DNA from: Muscardinus avellanarius
Lineage: Eukaryota > Chordata > Mammalia > Rodentia > Gliridae
Length of the DNA: 64,000 bases
Reading direction: 5' to 3'
NCBI GenBank assembly: GCA_963383645.1
Contig: OY726565.1
Coordinates: forward strand, 33,460,529 to 33,524,528
The notes under the pieces are model-generated. The model saw only the letters and a program-made list of their open reading frames with translations. It was not told where the DNA came from and made no database searches. This document shows positions 1 to 11,184 of the stretch, piece after piece; the stretch's first letter is position 1; every line of letters starts with the position of its first letter. The position numbers and the translations under genes were made by a program.

Positions 1-569
1 GGCAATGGACAAAGCCCCCGGGGTCTGGTATAAGCGAACAAAACTCCACATAGGAGATCTTCAATGCTTTTTTCCCTCCAACCCCCAAATATTCACACAA
101 AGACAAAGACATTCATTCAGGCACAATATAAAAAGATGTTTTGACAAGGAACCAAAGAAATGGACAATATTAAGAATGTGCATACACTCTGTTGCACATA
201 TCCTACAGGTACTTATATCTTCTATAGGTATGGCTTGTTTGTGGTGCAATGGATTGAGTCTGACCTGTGCACGCTGGGCAAGCACTCTACCACTGAGCCA
301 CGTCCCTCAACCCCTTCTTTAGGTCTTCTTCAATTTGACACAAATTCAAAGCAAAGGAATTTATTGCAGCACTCTTTGTAATAGCAAAGGACAGAAAACT
401 ATTCTGAAGCTTATAGGGAGGAAATTCATTATATCAGTATCACAGGACAGCGTGTCACTATTAAAAGAGAATGAGGTAGCTATAAAAAACTATCTTCAAG
501 AAATTTTAAGTGAAAAAAAATAACAAAATCCAGGTTATATATAGTAAGCTTCAATTTGTGTGTGTGTAT

Positions 570-775
570 GGGGGGGGCAAGGATTAGATCCAGGGACATT
601 CTACCTCGGGAGCTACACCCCCAGCTGTGTTTTTATTTTTTTGTTGTTTGAGACACGGTCTCACTAAGCTGCTAAGGGCCTCACCAGGTTGCTGAAGCTG
701 GCCTTCAACTTGCAATCCTCTTGTCTCATAGTCCCAAGTACTAAGATTACAGGCGAGCACTACCACACCCAGCCC
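570..775 (-). repeat. B1-ID chimeric SINE
   Basis: Antisense copy: an inverted ID half (GGATTAGATCCAGGGACATT) followed by the inverted 7SL-like half ending CACACCCAGCC. Confidence 0.8.
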
Positions 776-971
776 AATTTGTGTTTTATTCATAGCTATA
801 AATGTACATTTATTACATGCACATTACTTATGCATGGACAATTTCTGAATTTACAAAAAAATTGCTAATAGAGGTTGCCTCTGAGGAAAGGGAAAGGAAC
901 TTATGTGGGCAGGCAACTTAGTTTTTTATTTGATAGCCTTTAGTCTTGTTTTATAGCATTTAGACTTACTT

Positions 972-1128
972 TTGTGGTACTGGGAATTGAACCCAGGGGT
1001 GCTTTAACACTGAGCTACATTCTACACAAGGTCTTGCTAAGTTGCTGAGGCCAGTCTTGAACATGTGATCTGCCTGCTTCGGCCTCCACAGTCACTAGGA
1101 TTACAATCGTGTGCCACTGTGCTGGGCT
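972..1128 (-). repeat. B1-ID chimeric SINE, internally shortened
   Basis: Antisense copy from GGTACTGGGAATTGAACCCA to GTGCCACTGTGCTGGGC. Confidence 0.75.
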
Positions 1129-1486
1129 TGATTCTTTTTTAACCATATGATTATATTGTTTTTAACTTTTAAAAAACCTCTACTATAAAAAGTGGCTTCT
1201 TTAAATACCTATAATAATCATTTAGAAAATATGATGAAATGAAACAACTAAAATATGCACAAAATAACACAACATAAAGGAAACATAGGAAAAAATATAA
1301 AATTTACCAAGGCATAGAGGAAATTTAAGTAATACTCTATACCAAGAAGCTAAATAATGTGACAAAATTTTGTTTAATCAGATTGGCAATGATTTTTAAA
1401 AATGAACTGGCAGAAATATGAAGAAAAGTACTCTTTTATGGCTGATGGTAATAAATATTGCTAAAACCTCTTTAAGAAAACAATTT

Positions 1487-1692
1487 AGCCAGGGATGGTG
1501 GCGCACGCTTATAATTCCAGCATTTGGGAGGCTGAGACAGGAGGATTGATGTTCGCGGACAGCCTCAGCTACTCAGCTACTTAGTGAGGCCCTCCACAAC
1601 TCAGTGAGACCCTGTTTCAAAATAAATAAAAAATAGAGCTGGGAGTATAGCTCACACGTAGAATGCCTCTGGATTCCATCCCCAGTACCACA
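1487..1692 (+). repeat. B1-ID chimeric SINE
   Basis: Sense copy; its A-rich tail has grown into the purine microsatellite that follows. Confidence 0.85.
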
Positions 1693-1820
1693 AAAAAAGA
1701 AAAAAGAAAGAAAGAAAGAAAGAAAGAAGGAAGGAAAGAAGGAAGGAAGGAAGGAAGGAAGGAAGGAAGAAAGAAAGAAAGAAAGAAAGGAAGAAAGAAA
1801 GAAAGAAAGGAAAGGAAAGC
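1690..1820 (+). repeat. (GAAA)n/(GGAA)n purine microsatellite
   Basis: About 130 bp of pure A/G, alternating GAAA and GGAA blocks. Confidence 0.95.
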
Positions 1821-1830
1821 AATTTAGCAG

Positions 1831-2025
1831 CTGGCCATGATAGCACACTCATATAATCCCTATTCTTGGGAGGCCAAGACAGGAGAATCTCAGGTTCAAG
1901 GCTAACCCCAGCAACTTAGAGAGATCTTGTTTAAAAAAAAGGAAGGGAGGTCAGGGGCTTGGCTCAGAGGTAGAAAGAAAAAGGAAAAAGAAAAAGAAAG
2001 AAAAAAGAGAAAAAAAAAGACCAAA
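1831..2025 (+). repeat. B1-ID SINE, degraded right end
   Basis: Sense copy whose ID half stops after GGCTCAGAGGTAGAAAG and runs into an A/G-rich tail. Confidence 0.7.
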
Positions 2026-2063
2026 TTGGACCTATGGACCACAAAGTCTTTAAAATAAATCCC

Positions 2064-2268
2064 AGGCCAGGTGTGGTGGCATGTGCCTGTAATCCCAGTA
2101 CATAGGAGGCTGAAACAAGATGATCACAGGCTCAAGACCAGCCTTAGCAATATAGTGAGGTCTCAGCAACTTAATCAAAACCCTGTTTCCAAATAAAAAA
2201 TAAAATAAGGCTGAGAATGTAGCCCAGAGGTAGAGGGCCCTTGGGTTCCATCCCCAGTACCAAAATAA
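2064..2268 (+). repeat. B1-ID chimeric SINE
   Basis: Sense copy, complete from GGCCAGGTGTGGTGGCATG to CCATCCCCAGTACC. Confidence 0.85.
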
Positions 2269-2544
2269 AATAAATCCTAAACTTTGACCAAAAATTCCAC
2301 TTCTATAAATCTGTAACAGCGGAAATGAGTAAAATGATTAAGAATGTTTAAAACAATGCTATTTTTAATAAATAATTTAAACAATTAAACTAAAATGTAA
2401 TTTTCATGAAAAATATTAAAGACCATTTAGATCCAGATTAAACTGGGAATGATACAGTATTGGAAGTTATTAGTATGATAGTTACTGGAATTATTCTAGA
2501 ACAACACCTGTCATGATGCGTGTTAAGTACCTGTGTTCTCCAAT

Positions 2545-2665
2545 ACTGTGACCATGAGTCACATGTGGCTACTGAGCACTTGAATGACTGGAGCAACTGA
2601 CTAATTCATTTAAATGTAAAGATCACGTGTCTAGTGGCTCCTGCATTGTACTACTGTAGAAGCAG
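2545..2665 (+). mobile_element. MER5-like hAT DNA transposon fragment
   Basis: The start CATGTGGCTACTGAGCACTTG and end GTGTCTAGTGGCTCCTGCATTG match what I recall of MER5A/B, a non-autonomous hAT-Charlie relic. Confidence 0.65.
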
Positions 2666-2949
2666 CTTTCCTCTTTCAGATTAAAATTTTTTTTTCAGAT
2701 TAAGATTGTATAATAACCCATGTCTATTTCCTCAGAAACCAAACAATTTTTGGCAAGAAAAATGGAGTTTACAATCTGAGCTCATATGAATTAACATGTT
2801 TATTTGTCCCTAAAGTAATAAACAGCTTTGCAGTGCCCCCAAGTGGATATGACATACTAGGTCTCTCAATATTTTTATTTATCTTTTTTTTTGGGGGGGG
2901 GTAATCTTTTAGTCTCTTGTCATGTTTTAGCAAGAGAAGTTAAAATTAC

Positions 2950-4330
2950 TAATAATTCTTACTAAATTGTGGTGAGTATTATAGACAGTTGTTTGAGTTC
3001 CAAAGGTAAAAATATGCTTTTGAGTGTCAAATTCTATTTCTCTCAGGCTTTAGAAAAACCGGTTGTTTCTTGTATATACAGTTTGAATTTAATTTCTTCT
3101 TTGAACAAGTCTTATGGATTAAAGGCTGAGCCATCCTTAGAGCCAGACAAATAGAGTCTTTGGCCTTCCCAACCTCACTTGAGAAATCCCCGTCTTCCTC
3201 TTTCCTATAAGACCAGGAGTCCGCAGGATCAAGGGACGCACCATCAGGGAAGCAGTGCTGCCCTTCCCTTCTGTCCACACTGCATTCCCAGTGCCTGCGT
3301 CCCTGCCAGACTGTTTCCAAGATCTGCATAGGATTCTTCCCTAGCCAGTCCTCCCCAAGGCAAAGAACACCATATAGATTCTCACCCTTATTCAAGGGAT
3401 GGCCAAGGGAGGGGATGTTTTCTACTTAATGGATCTGAACCCCAGCTGACATGGGCATAGTTTTAAAAACCTCCGCAGGTATTTCTACCATGAAGCCAAA
3501 TGTCCAGTGAGCTATTTCAGGGTAGGGAAGGGCTTGCAAGGTGTGGAGAGGCTCTGAGCAGGCAGGCCTAGAATATTCATTTGGAATGTTCTGGATCTCT
3601 AACACTAATAAGGCAAGCCTATGCACAGGTAAGGATGCTGAGTGATTATTTAAACAGCAATATGGGTTCTGGGACTCTGGGAAATTTTAAGTACTGGTTA
3701 AGCTTTTATTCAAAGCTTATAAATATACAGACACACAGTGATCATCATTTCATCACAGAAACATCTTGACTCTAGGCATACTCTCAAAAAATTCCTTCCT
3801 TATACAAACTACTTTAGGCAGTTTGAGAAATCCCAAGGCCTGTAGCAGACTAGTACCCACAAAAGAAGACCTCAGACTTGGCTGTAAACTGGGAATGGGC
3901 ACATTTCTTTGGTGCAGACTGTCTATTACCAAAAATGAAAATACAGTTAATTATTTGGGCAATAAAGATTATTTAATTTTTTTGCAGTTTTAAAATAGGT
4001 GGCAGCTTAATATGAACACATTTTATTTATTTTAATTAATTTGGTACCAATCAGATTCATGAGTTAGCAAAAAAAAAAAACTGTAAACAGTTTAGACTAT
4101 TTTATTGTTTTCTTGAAAAATGTGTCTAAAAAATGAAGAGCTTCTGTCAACAAAGGAGAAAAATAAAGATTTCTGGAATCAACGTGAGGTTGAAAAATGA
4201 GTTACATGTAGTATTTATTAGATTCAGTTTTATTACAATTTACTAACTGTATGCATACATTCAACAATATTTATGACTATTCATTAGAGAAGGCAGTAAA
4301 AACATGAAGACCACTATTCTGAAAAAAGAA
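2950..4330. other. Unassigned sequence downstream of TTK
   Basis: No SINE and no convincing gene. An open frame of 122 codons on the minus strand at 3027-3395 has no recognisable domain. Confidence 0.5.
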
Positions 4331-4337
4331 ACCGCTG

Positions 4338-4540
4338 AGCCGGGCACGGTGGCGCACACTTGTAATCCCAGCATTAGAAAGGCTGAGACAGGAGGATCGC
4401 GGTTCATGGCCAGCCTCAGCTACTTAGTGAGGCCCTTTGCAACTCAGGGAGACCCCGTTTCAAAATAAAGAATTTTAAAAATAGGGCTAGGAGTGTAGCT
4501 CAGAGGTAGAATACCCCTGGGTTCCTTCCCAGTACTGCCC
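4338..4540 (+). repeat. B1-ID chimeric SINE
   Basis: Sense copy starting AGCCGGGCACGGTGGCGCAC. Confidence 0.85.
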
Positions 4541-4979
4541 ATGCCCCCCAAAATTAAGAGCTTTTCCTCTCTCCCTTTTTCCCCCCTCTGTTGACCTGCC
4601 TCTAGGATGACCCAAGTAGAAAATTTAATTCTGGCTGCAGCAGTTATTCTAACATCCAGCTAGAGAAGCAAGCAGATCCTTAGCAGCCACCACTAATGCG
4701 CCCCTGAACTATTCCCTTGGACACGTCAGTTGAAACCTGTGCACTGCCAGAGGGCGTGCACTGCTCACAGGTAATGAGGCTGAAGAAGGTGAGACCAGGG
4801 CACTCGGCTCAGCAGGCCCTGGTGGGAGTGCACCTTTTAGAGTATAACTGAGAGCACCACAGGGTTGTGACACAAGGAATGACATAATCTGACCAGGACT
4901 TGATTTTTAGACCTGCATAGCTAAAGGATGGCTTGATTTGTCATCATCACTTAAAATGGGGAATTTGAAGGAAGCAGGC

Positions 4980-5186
4980 TTTTTTTTTTTTTTTTTTAAT
5001 ATTGAAAACTGAATCCAGGGACATTCTGCTTCTGAGCTACACCTACGTTATTTTGTTTTTTATTTTGAAACCGGGACTCACTAAGTTGCGAGGGCCTTGC
5101 TAAGTTGCTGAGGCTGGCCTAGAACCTGCGCTCCTCCTGTCTCAGTCTCCTAAGTACTGGGAGTAGACTTGTGCCAACATGTTGGG
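4980..5186 (-). repeat. B1-ID chimeric SINE
   Basis: Antisense copy headed by a T17 tail complement. Confidence 0.8.
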
Positions 5187-5363
5187 CTAGGGAGCCGGTT
5201 TTGATGGAGGTCAATTTTATTTTGCATATGTTGTGTTTGAGATATGTATAAGACATCTAGATCAAGACGCTTAATAGTCAACTGAATATAAATCTGGAGA
5301 AGAGGTAAATCTAGTTTAGAGATATAAATAGGGAAATTATTTGTAAACATATGGTTTCTGGAT

Positions 5364-5763
5364 GTGTGTGGGCCTGGTACTGGGGATTGGACCCTGGGAT
5401 GTTCTACCACTGAGCTACATCTCCTGTCTTTATTTCTTATTTTGAGACGGGTTCTTGCTAAATTGCCCAAGTTGGCCTTGATTTTGGGATTCTCCGTGGT
5501 GGTGCTCACTTGTAATCCTAGTACTTAAAAGGCTGAGACAGGAGGATCACAGGTTCAAGGACAGCCTCAGCACATAGTGAGACACATCACTACTTAGAAG
5601 ACTTTGTTTCCAAATAAAAATAAAAAAGGGCTGGGGTGTTGTTTGGAGGTAGAATGCCCCTGGACTCAATCCCCAGCGCCACAAAACAACAAAAAACTTG
5701 TGATTCTCTTGCCTTAGATTCCCAAGTAGATGGAATTGCAGGTGTGTGCTACCACACGTGGCC
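5364..5763 (-). repeat. B1-ID SINE (antisense) split by a sense copy at 5495-5683
   Basis: The outer copy runs 5364-5494 and resumes at 5696-5763. The inner sense copy is flanked by a short duplication ending GATTCTC, so it inserted into the older one. Confidence 0.75.
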
Positions 5764-5834
5764 ACAAAGTAAATGACGTTTAAAATGAGGAGACAGGATG
5801 AGAGCCCAAGGGAATAAATATCAAAGGGTCTCCC

Positions 5835-5945
5835 TCTCCCGTTAGGCAGAAAACTCTTTGAAATTGTGGGCCAAGTTTACTATTCACAATGTTCTAGACA
5901 CTTTACCCAATTTTTGGTAGATGCTCAGTGTCAGGACTTCTCACT
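5835..5945 (+). repeat. L2/MIR-like fragment
   Basis: AAACTCTTTGAAATTGTGGG and TTTTGGTAGATGCTCAGT resemble the 3' part of L2. Weak. Confidence 0.35.
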
Positions 5946-5959
5946 CACAATCTCATTCT

Positions 5960-6990
5960 ATTAGAGATGAATGATAACAACCAAAAACAAGACAAAACTA
6001 AGCAGCCAACCTGGCCCCCAGCAGCAATCACGTAAGTCTCATATTTCACATACTCTCTCCCTTTGTGGGCGTGGTTCCATGGTTCCATTCAACCAGCACA
6101 GAATGGGAGGGAAGCCGCCAGAGCACCTAGGTTTTCCTCAGCCTTTTCCCCTGGACTCAGTGGGAGAGGAGCAGTCAATATAAGAATGGTGGGAACTAGG
6201 CCAGACATAAGGACCATAGCTGAAACTGAGGAAAAAGGGCCTATTTTGTAGGCTCTTGGGAATTTCTCAAACAAGGAAACTTCAGAATCCCAAGTCCAGT
6301 TCCTAGTTTTGGATTCATGCAGGAAGTTAGCCTCATAGATATGTTTCCCCTCTTCCCTTCTTTCATTTAAGATTTCACAGACTCAATCTGAGAGAAGACC
6401 TAGGAGACCATGTAGTTCACTGTTCTAATTTTACTAATGAAACACTCCGATTTCCGAAGATATGCAGTGGCTTTACCAGGCCCACAAAGGTTGTCGGGAA
6501 TGCTTATGGCTGAGTCCTTTCCAGTCACTGTCCCTCCACGTGGCCGCACTGAATAAAAAGTACATTTATTAAACTCCAAGAAGACTCAGAGGAAAAAAAA
6601 TTTAACATTCAGCAAATCCTATATAGAACAGTTCTTTATTTAGCTGGGGCAAGTACAGGAGAACAAATATCAGCATTATACTAACTCCCGAAATTCAATA
6701 TGCATGAGATTATTTTCTATAAAAGACTATCAAATGAGTACTGATTACACTAATTTGATACCTGACCCAGTTTTTATCACTAATACAATGTTAGGATGTA
6801 ACTAATTTAGCCCAATTACGATGAAAAACATACCTGGGGAATGTGTCAATACAGGTAAGAATTTTCTGTTGCCTAATTTCAAAGGAAGCAGTTGTCTTTC
6901 AATTGTGAGATTTATAAATTGAGTTACTTATTCTAGGTCCACAGGTACTATTAAAGGTGGCCAATAATGCCTTTTCACATGCAAGAATTT
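5960..6990. other. Mostly unique intergenic sequence
   Basis: No SINE and no supportable gene. About 6400-6500 has a faint MIR-like core (ATTTTACTAATGAAACACTC). Confidence 0.45.
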
Positions 6991-6998
6991 CTACACCT

Positions 6999-7233
6999 CT
7001 TTTTTTTTTTTTTTTTTTTTTTTTGGGTACTGGGGATGGAACCCAAGGGCATTCTACCTCTGAGCTATACCCTGAGCCCTATTTTTATTTATTTATTTAT
7101 TTTTATAATTTTGAAACAGGATCTCACTGAGTTTGCAAAGGGCCTAAGTAGCTGAGGCTGTCCACAAACCGCAATCCTCCCGTCTCAGTTTCCCAAATCC
7201 TGAGATTACAAGCATTTGGCCATCATGCCTGGC
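6999..7233 (-). repeat. B1-ID chimeric SINE
   Basis: Antisense copy with a T-rich head and an internal (TTTA)n at 7087-7103. Confidence 0.85.
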
Positions 7234-7309
7234 TTCTACAACATGAAAAGCATTTAAAAAATGGCTAGATATACAACAATTTTTTTCTTTCTGTTTCTAT
7301 TTTTTATTT

Positions 7310-7511
7310 TTTTTTGCAGGTCTGGGTTTGGAACCCAGGGGCATTAGATCTCCAAGCTACACCCCTGCCCTATTTTTTATTCTTTAATTAGAAACAGGAT
7401 CTCACTAAGTTGCGGAGGGTCTCACTAAGTAGGCGAAGATGTCCACGAACCGCAATCCTCCAGTCTCAGTCTCCCAAATGCTGGGATTATAAGTGTGCGC
7501 CATGCCCGGCT
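7310..7511 (-). repeat. B1-ID chimeric SINE
   Basis: Antisense copy ending GTGCGCCATGCCCGGC. Confidence 0.85.
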
Positions 7512-7550
7512 TACAGTAATTTCAAGATGACTTAGAAAGTATAAAACTTG

Positions 7551-7757
7551 GCTGGGTGTGGTGGCGCACGCTTGTAATCCCAATACTTGGGAGGCTGAGA
7601 CGGGAGGATCGCACAGATTCAAAGCCAGCCTCTGCTACTTAGTGAGGCTCTCAGCAATTTAGTGAGACCCTGTTTTCAAATAAATATAAAAATAGGTCTG
7701 GAAGTATAGCCCAGAAGTAGAAAGCCTCTAGGTTCCATCCTCAGTATATATAAAAAA
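7551..7757 (+). repeat. B1-ID chimeric SINE
   Basis: Sense copy starting GGCTGGGTGTGGTGGCGCAC. Confidence 0.85.
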
Positions 7758-8756
7758 AAAGTATAAAATTTACCTTCAAGGGGCACAGATTGAATTACTT
7801 TCTAGTTTGATTTTTACTATGCCTTCTCCATGAGGTTTATAGAACTCCAGATTAAGCTTACTAATTATCTCTGTATTATAGTAAAACCAATACAAACGAA
7901 AAGTAATAACCATGGTTAAAAATTTGGGACACAAAGAATGAAAGGACAAGCCACAGAATGGGAGACGGTATTCATAAGACTTACACTAAATGAAGACTAT
8001 TATTTAAAATATAAAGAACTCTTAAAATGCAACCACAAGGAAAATAACAACCTGATTTAAAAAATAGTGAAAGACCCCTGAGCATACACCTAACCAAAGG
8101 AGATAGATGGCAGATGAGCTTATGAAAAGATTCTTAGTATCACATCACTAAGGAAATGCACATTAAAACAAAATACCTCTACACACTTCTTAGAATGGCA
8201 AAATCCCAAACAGATAACATCAAGTACTGGGGAAGATATGAAGCAAAAGGAACTTGCATTCATTGCTGGTGGCAAGGCATAGTATCTTCCACTATGGAAG
8301 ACAGTTCGTAATATTTTAAAAAACTGAACACTCTTAACCATAGAATCTAGCAAAAGGAGCTGAAAACTTATGTCCATACAAATGTCCATATACAGACGCT
8401 TATAACAGTCTTGGATACAAATGTCAGAGCTTGGAAACAAACAAGATGTCGTTCAATAGGTGGAGGGATAAGCAAACAGTGGTCATCTACAAAGTGGACC
8501 TATACAATGAGTACTAAAAAGAAACGGGCTATCAAGCCAGACAAAGACATGGAGGAACCTTATATGCATATTAGTAGGTGAGAGAAGCCAACCTTAAAAG
8601 TGTATATATTGTTTGATCCCACCTATATAATTAATGGAAAAAGAAAAATATATAAATGCCAGTGGTTGCCAAAGGATGAGGGGTGGAAAGAAAAAAAGGA
8701 CAGAAGATTCTCAGGGCAGTATGATAATGTCACTGAACATGTCAAAATCCACAGAA

Positions 8757-8948
8757 TTAGGTCTCAAGTATGGTGGTACACACCTGTAATCCCAGTACTT
8801 GGGAGATTGACACAGGACGATGGCAGGTTCAAGGTTAGTAAGTAGTGAGATTCTCATCAACCTAGTAAGATCCAGTTTAAAATAAAATAAGGCTGGAGGC
8901 ATAGCTCAGAGGTAGAATGCCTCCAGGTTTAATACCCAATGCTGCCAA

Positions 8949-8950
<2 letters not shown>
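8757..8950 (+). repeat. B1-ID chimeric SINE inside L1
   Basis: Sense copy ending AATACCCAATGCTGCC, followed by a (GA)n tract. Confidence 0.75.

Positions 8951-8951
<1 letters not shown>

Positions 8952-9015
<64 letters not shown>
8952..9015 (+). repeat. (GA)n microsatellite
   Basis: About 30 uninterrupted GA units growing from the tail of the SINE before it. Confidence 0.95.
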
Positions 9016-9018
<3 letters not shown>

Positions 9019-9180
9019 CAGGCTGAGACAGAAGAATGAAAGCTTGAGGCCAGCTGGGGCAACTTAATGAGATCTTGTGTCAAAATAAAAAGGGCAGGGT
9101 AGCTCACCCCTAGCTTTAATCCCCAGTAGTACCAGTACCACCACCACAACAACCAAAAAAAAAAAAAAAAAAAAAAAAAA
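9016..9180 (+). repeat. B1-ID SINE, 5' truncated, with A-tail
   Basis: Sense fragment from GGCAGGCTGAGACAGAAG through TTTAATCCCCAGTAG and a long A run. Confidence 0.7.
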
Positions 9181-9484
9181 GAAGAGAGAGAGAGAGATAA
9201 AGAAAAAAGAAGGTATGGTACTAAGAATGAACCTTGTTTAAACTATGAACTCTAGGTGATAAGTCTTGTTAGTGTGGGCTGATCGTAACCATGTCCCACA
9301 GTGATATGGAGTGTTGCTGCTGGGAATATGACAGGAAGGGAGGCTGTCTGAGTGAAGGCAAGGTATAAATAGGAACTGTATTTTCTGCTTAATTTTGCTG
9401 TGAATCTAAAACTGCTCTAAAAAATTTAAAGTCCATTAAAATCTTTGAAAAAAAAAGTTGAGAAAACAATACCATGTGCTAATA

Positions 9485-9755
9485 CAGATTGAGCATTCCT
9501 TATCAAAAATGCTTGGGATTAACTGTGTTTCATTTTTTTCCTGATTTTGGAATATTTGTATATACACAATGAAATTCTTGGGCCTGAGACCCAAACCAAA
9601 ATATATTTCACATACACTTAGCCTAAAGCTATTTTTATACAAAAATGTTGACTGAACTCTGCCAGATGGGGTCAATTACAAAATTGTCTGCTGGTTGTGT
9701 CATGTTGGCACTCAAATTTTACATTTTGATTTTCAAATTAGGGATGTTCAATCTG
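9485..9755 (+). mobile_element. MITE-like DNA transposon with terminal inverted repeats and TA duplication
   Basis: It begins CAGATTGAGCATTCC and ends GGGATGTTCAATCTG, inverted copies at 13 of 15 positions, flanked by TA on both sides as for Tc1/mariner/Tigger elements. No transposase frame. Confidence 0.7.
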
Positions 9756-9789
9756 TACCTTTAACTAAGCTATCAGATTCAGTCAAGAG

Positions 9790-9895
9790 GCTGGGGAAGC
9801 CAGGGGCTTATCTCAATGGTACAGTGGTGTAGGATAGTGCTTCCCTAGCGCACACAAGCAGCGGCTCCCACTGGGATCCCCAGCACTGCAAAAAA
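9790..9895 (+). repeat. Degenerate ID-like SINE
   Basis: GGGCTTATCTCAATGGTACA and GGGATCCCCAGCACTGC are the A- and B-box regions of an ID-type element. Confidence 0.5.
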
Positions 9896-10244
9896 CAAAA
9901 GAGATACACTCTGGGAAACATTTCTAATTACCCATTACCAATAAAGGCAATGAGGGCATGCTCTATACAGTTTACAACAAAGAATCCACAGGACGCTCTA
10001 GACACAAAGAATAATAGATATAGTGAAGACTCAAAGGGAGAAATGAAAGAGCCATGTACAGCCCTATGGACTATATCAGTGTCACACATAATTTAGAAAT
10101 CTATTTAGGAACTCAACCTTCTGGATTTTTTTTCCAAAGTCTACTACAATCTTCGTTAATCTATTATTTATTAAGAATTTTGCTACGATTCCAATGAAAC
10201 ATTTGCTTGAGTAAAATAATCTTACAGCTTTGACATTTTTGTGT

Positions 10245-10653
10245 CATTTTATACTATACAGATTTATTTACATAGTTCAGAATACATTTCAGTTGTCCAC
10301 CTACTATTCCAAGTATGAAATGCTACCAAACAGATTATTAGATTTACAGGAAAACATAAAACAATTTTATAATTTAATATTTACATGGCCACTAATGGTT
10401 GTTATTTTTGCAGTTGTTTTCTTCTTAGGGCAATGTACTGAAATTGTTTTTGCTAGTAACATTTTCAGAATGAACTAGTTTTCAAGAGTAGATTTCCACA
10501 GAGAATAAAAAAATCTAACAGTCCAATAAATTTTATAGTGTTGTTTGACAGTTTATGAGTAACTGCATCTCATTTATTTTCCCATTTTTTTTCAAAAGTC
10601 TTGGACGATGATGAATCATGGCTTTCACCACTACTATAGCGCTCATATAAAGT
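10245..10653 (-). CDS. TTK: TTK exon 22 (last coding exon 10570-10653, then 3' UTR)
   Basis: It encodes [20 protein letters not shown] then EKKWENK and stop TGA (10570-10572). The Ser-rich tail is as in human, but the final basic cluster is changed. The sequence below 10570 is AT-rich, free of SINEs and consistent with a 3' UTR of about 320 nt; its end at 10245 is inferred from the poly(A) signal. Confidence 0.93.
10263..10268 (-). terminator. TTK: Candidate TTK polyadenylation signal AATAAA
   Basis: Minus-strand AATAAA about 300 nt after the stop codon. A second AATAAA at 10167-10172 could serve a longer 3' UTR. Which one is used cannot be seen here. Confidence 0.55.
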
Positions 10654-11130
10654 CTGAAATTAAAAACACAAATCCGTTTTGAAATTTTTTGGTTCAATGA
10701 ATTATCAGATTAGTAAAAGAACTTGGCATTTTAAAATATAATATTTCTCTTTTATTCTTATAATTGGAAAATTACAAACCATTAGAAATAAAAATTTTAA
10801 ACTAGCTTAGCCTTATGAATGAGCTATCATGAAATGCAGTTCAATCTTTCCATAAGAAAAATAACATAGCTATTAACATATGTAAATCTTCAAAACCTAC
10901 TGATCTTCCTTTTTTTCTTAAACAGTTATTCTTTGATAAATTCCCATGTGTAAAATTGTATAATTAGGTATGGCTGTCTCTTGATTTTTGTGAGGGGCTA
11001 GTTCCAGGATCCTCACTCCACAGACACCAAAATCTATATAAAGTGGCAATTTGCATATACATATACATAACTTCATATGCTTTAAATCATTTCTAGGTTA
11101 TGTATAATATGTAATGTAATATAAATCACT

Positions 11131-11184
<54 letters not shown>

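Larger units (their letters stand above)
7900..9440 (+). mobile_element. Old L1 3' end (ORF2 end and 3' UTR), interrupted by SINEs
   Basis: CACATCACTAAGGAAATGCA, then TTGCTGGTGGCAAGGC, is the degenerate ORF2 C-terminal coding region. The end GAATCTAAAACTGCTCTAAA is the classic old-L1 3' tail. SINE and (GA)n material at 8757-9200 splits it. Inactive, many stops. Confidence 0.75.

Noticed and set aside
1690..1820. CRISPR-like regular repeat
   Set aside because: It is a purine microsatellite in a mammalian genome; there are no spacers.
3027..3395. 122-codon minus-strand frame downstream of TTK
   Set aside because: No domain, no start context or conserved motif that I can see.
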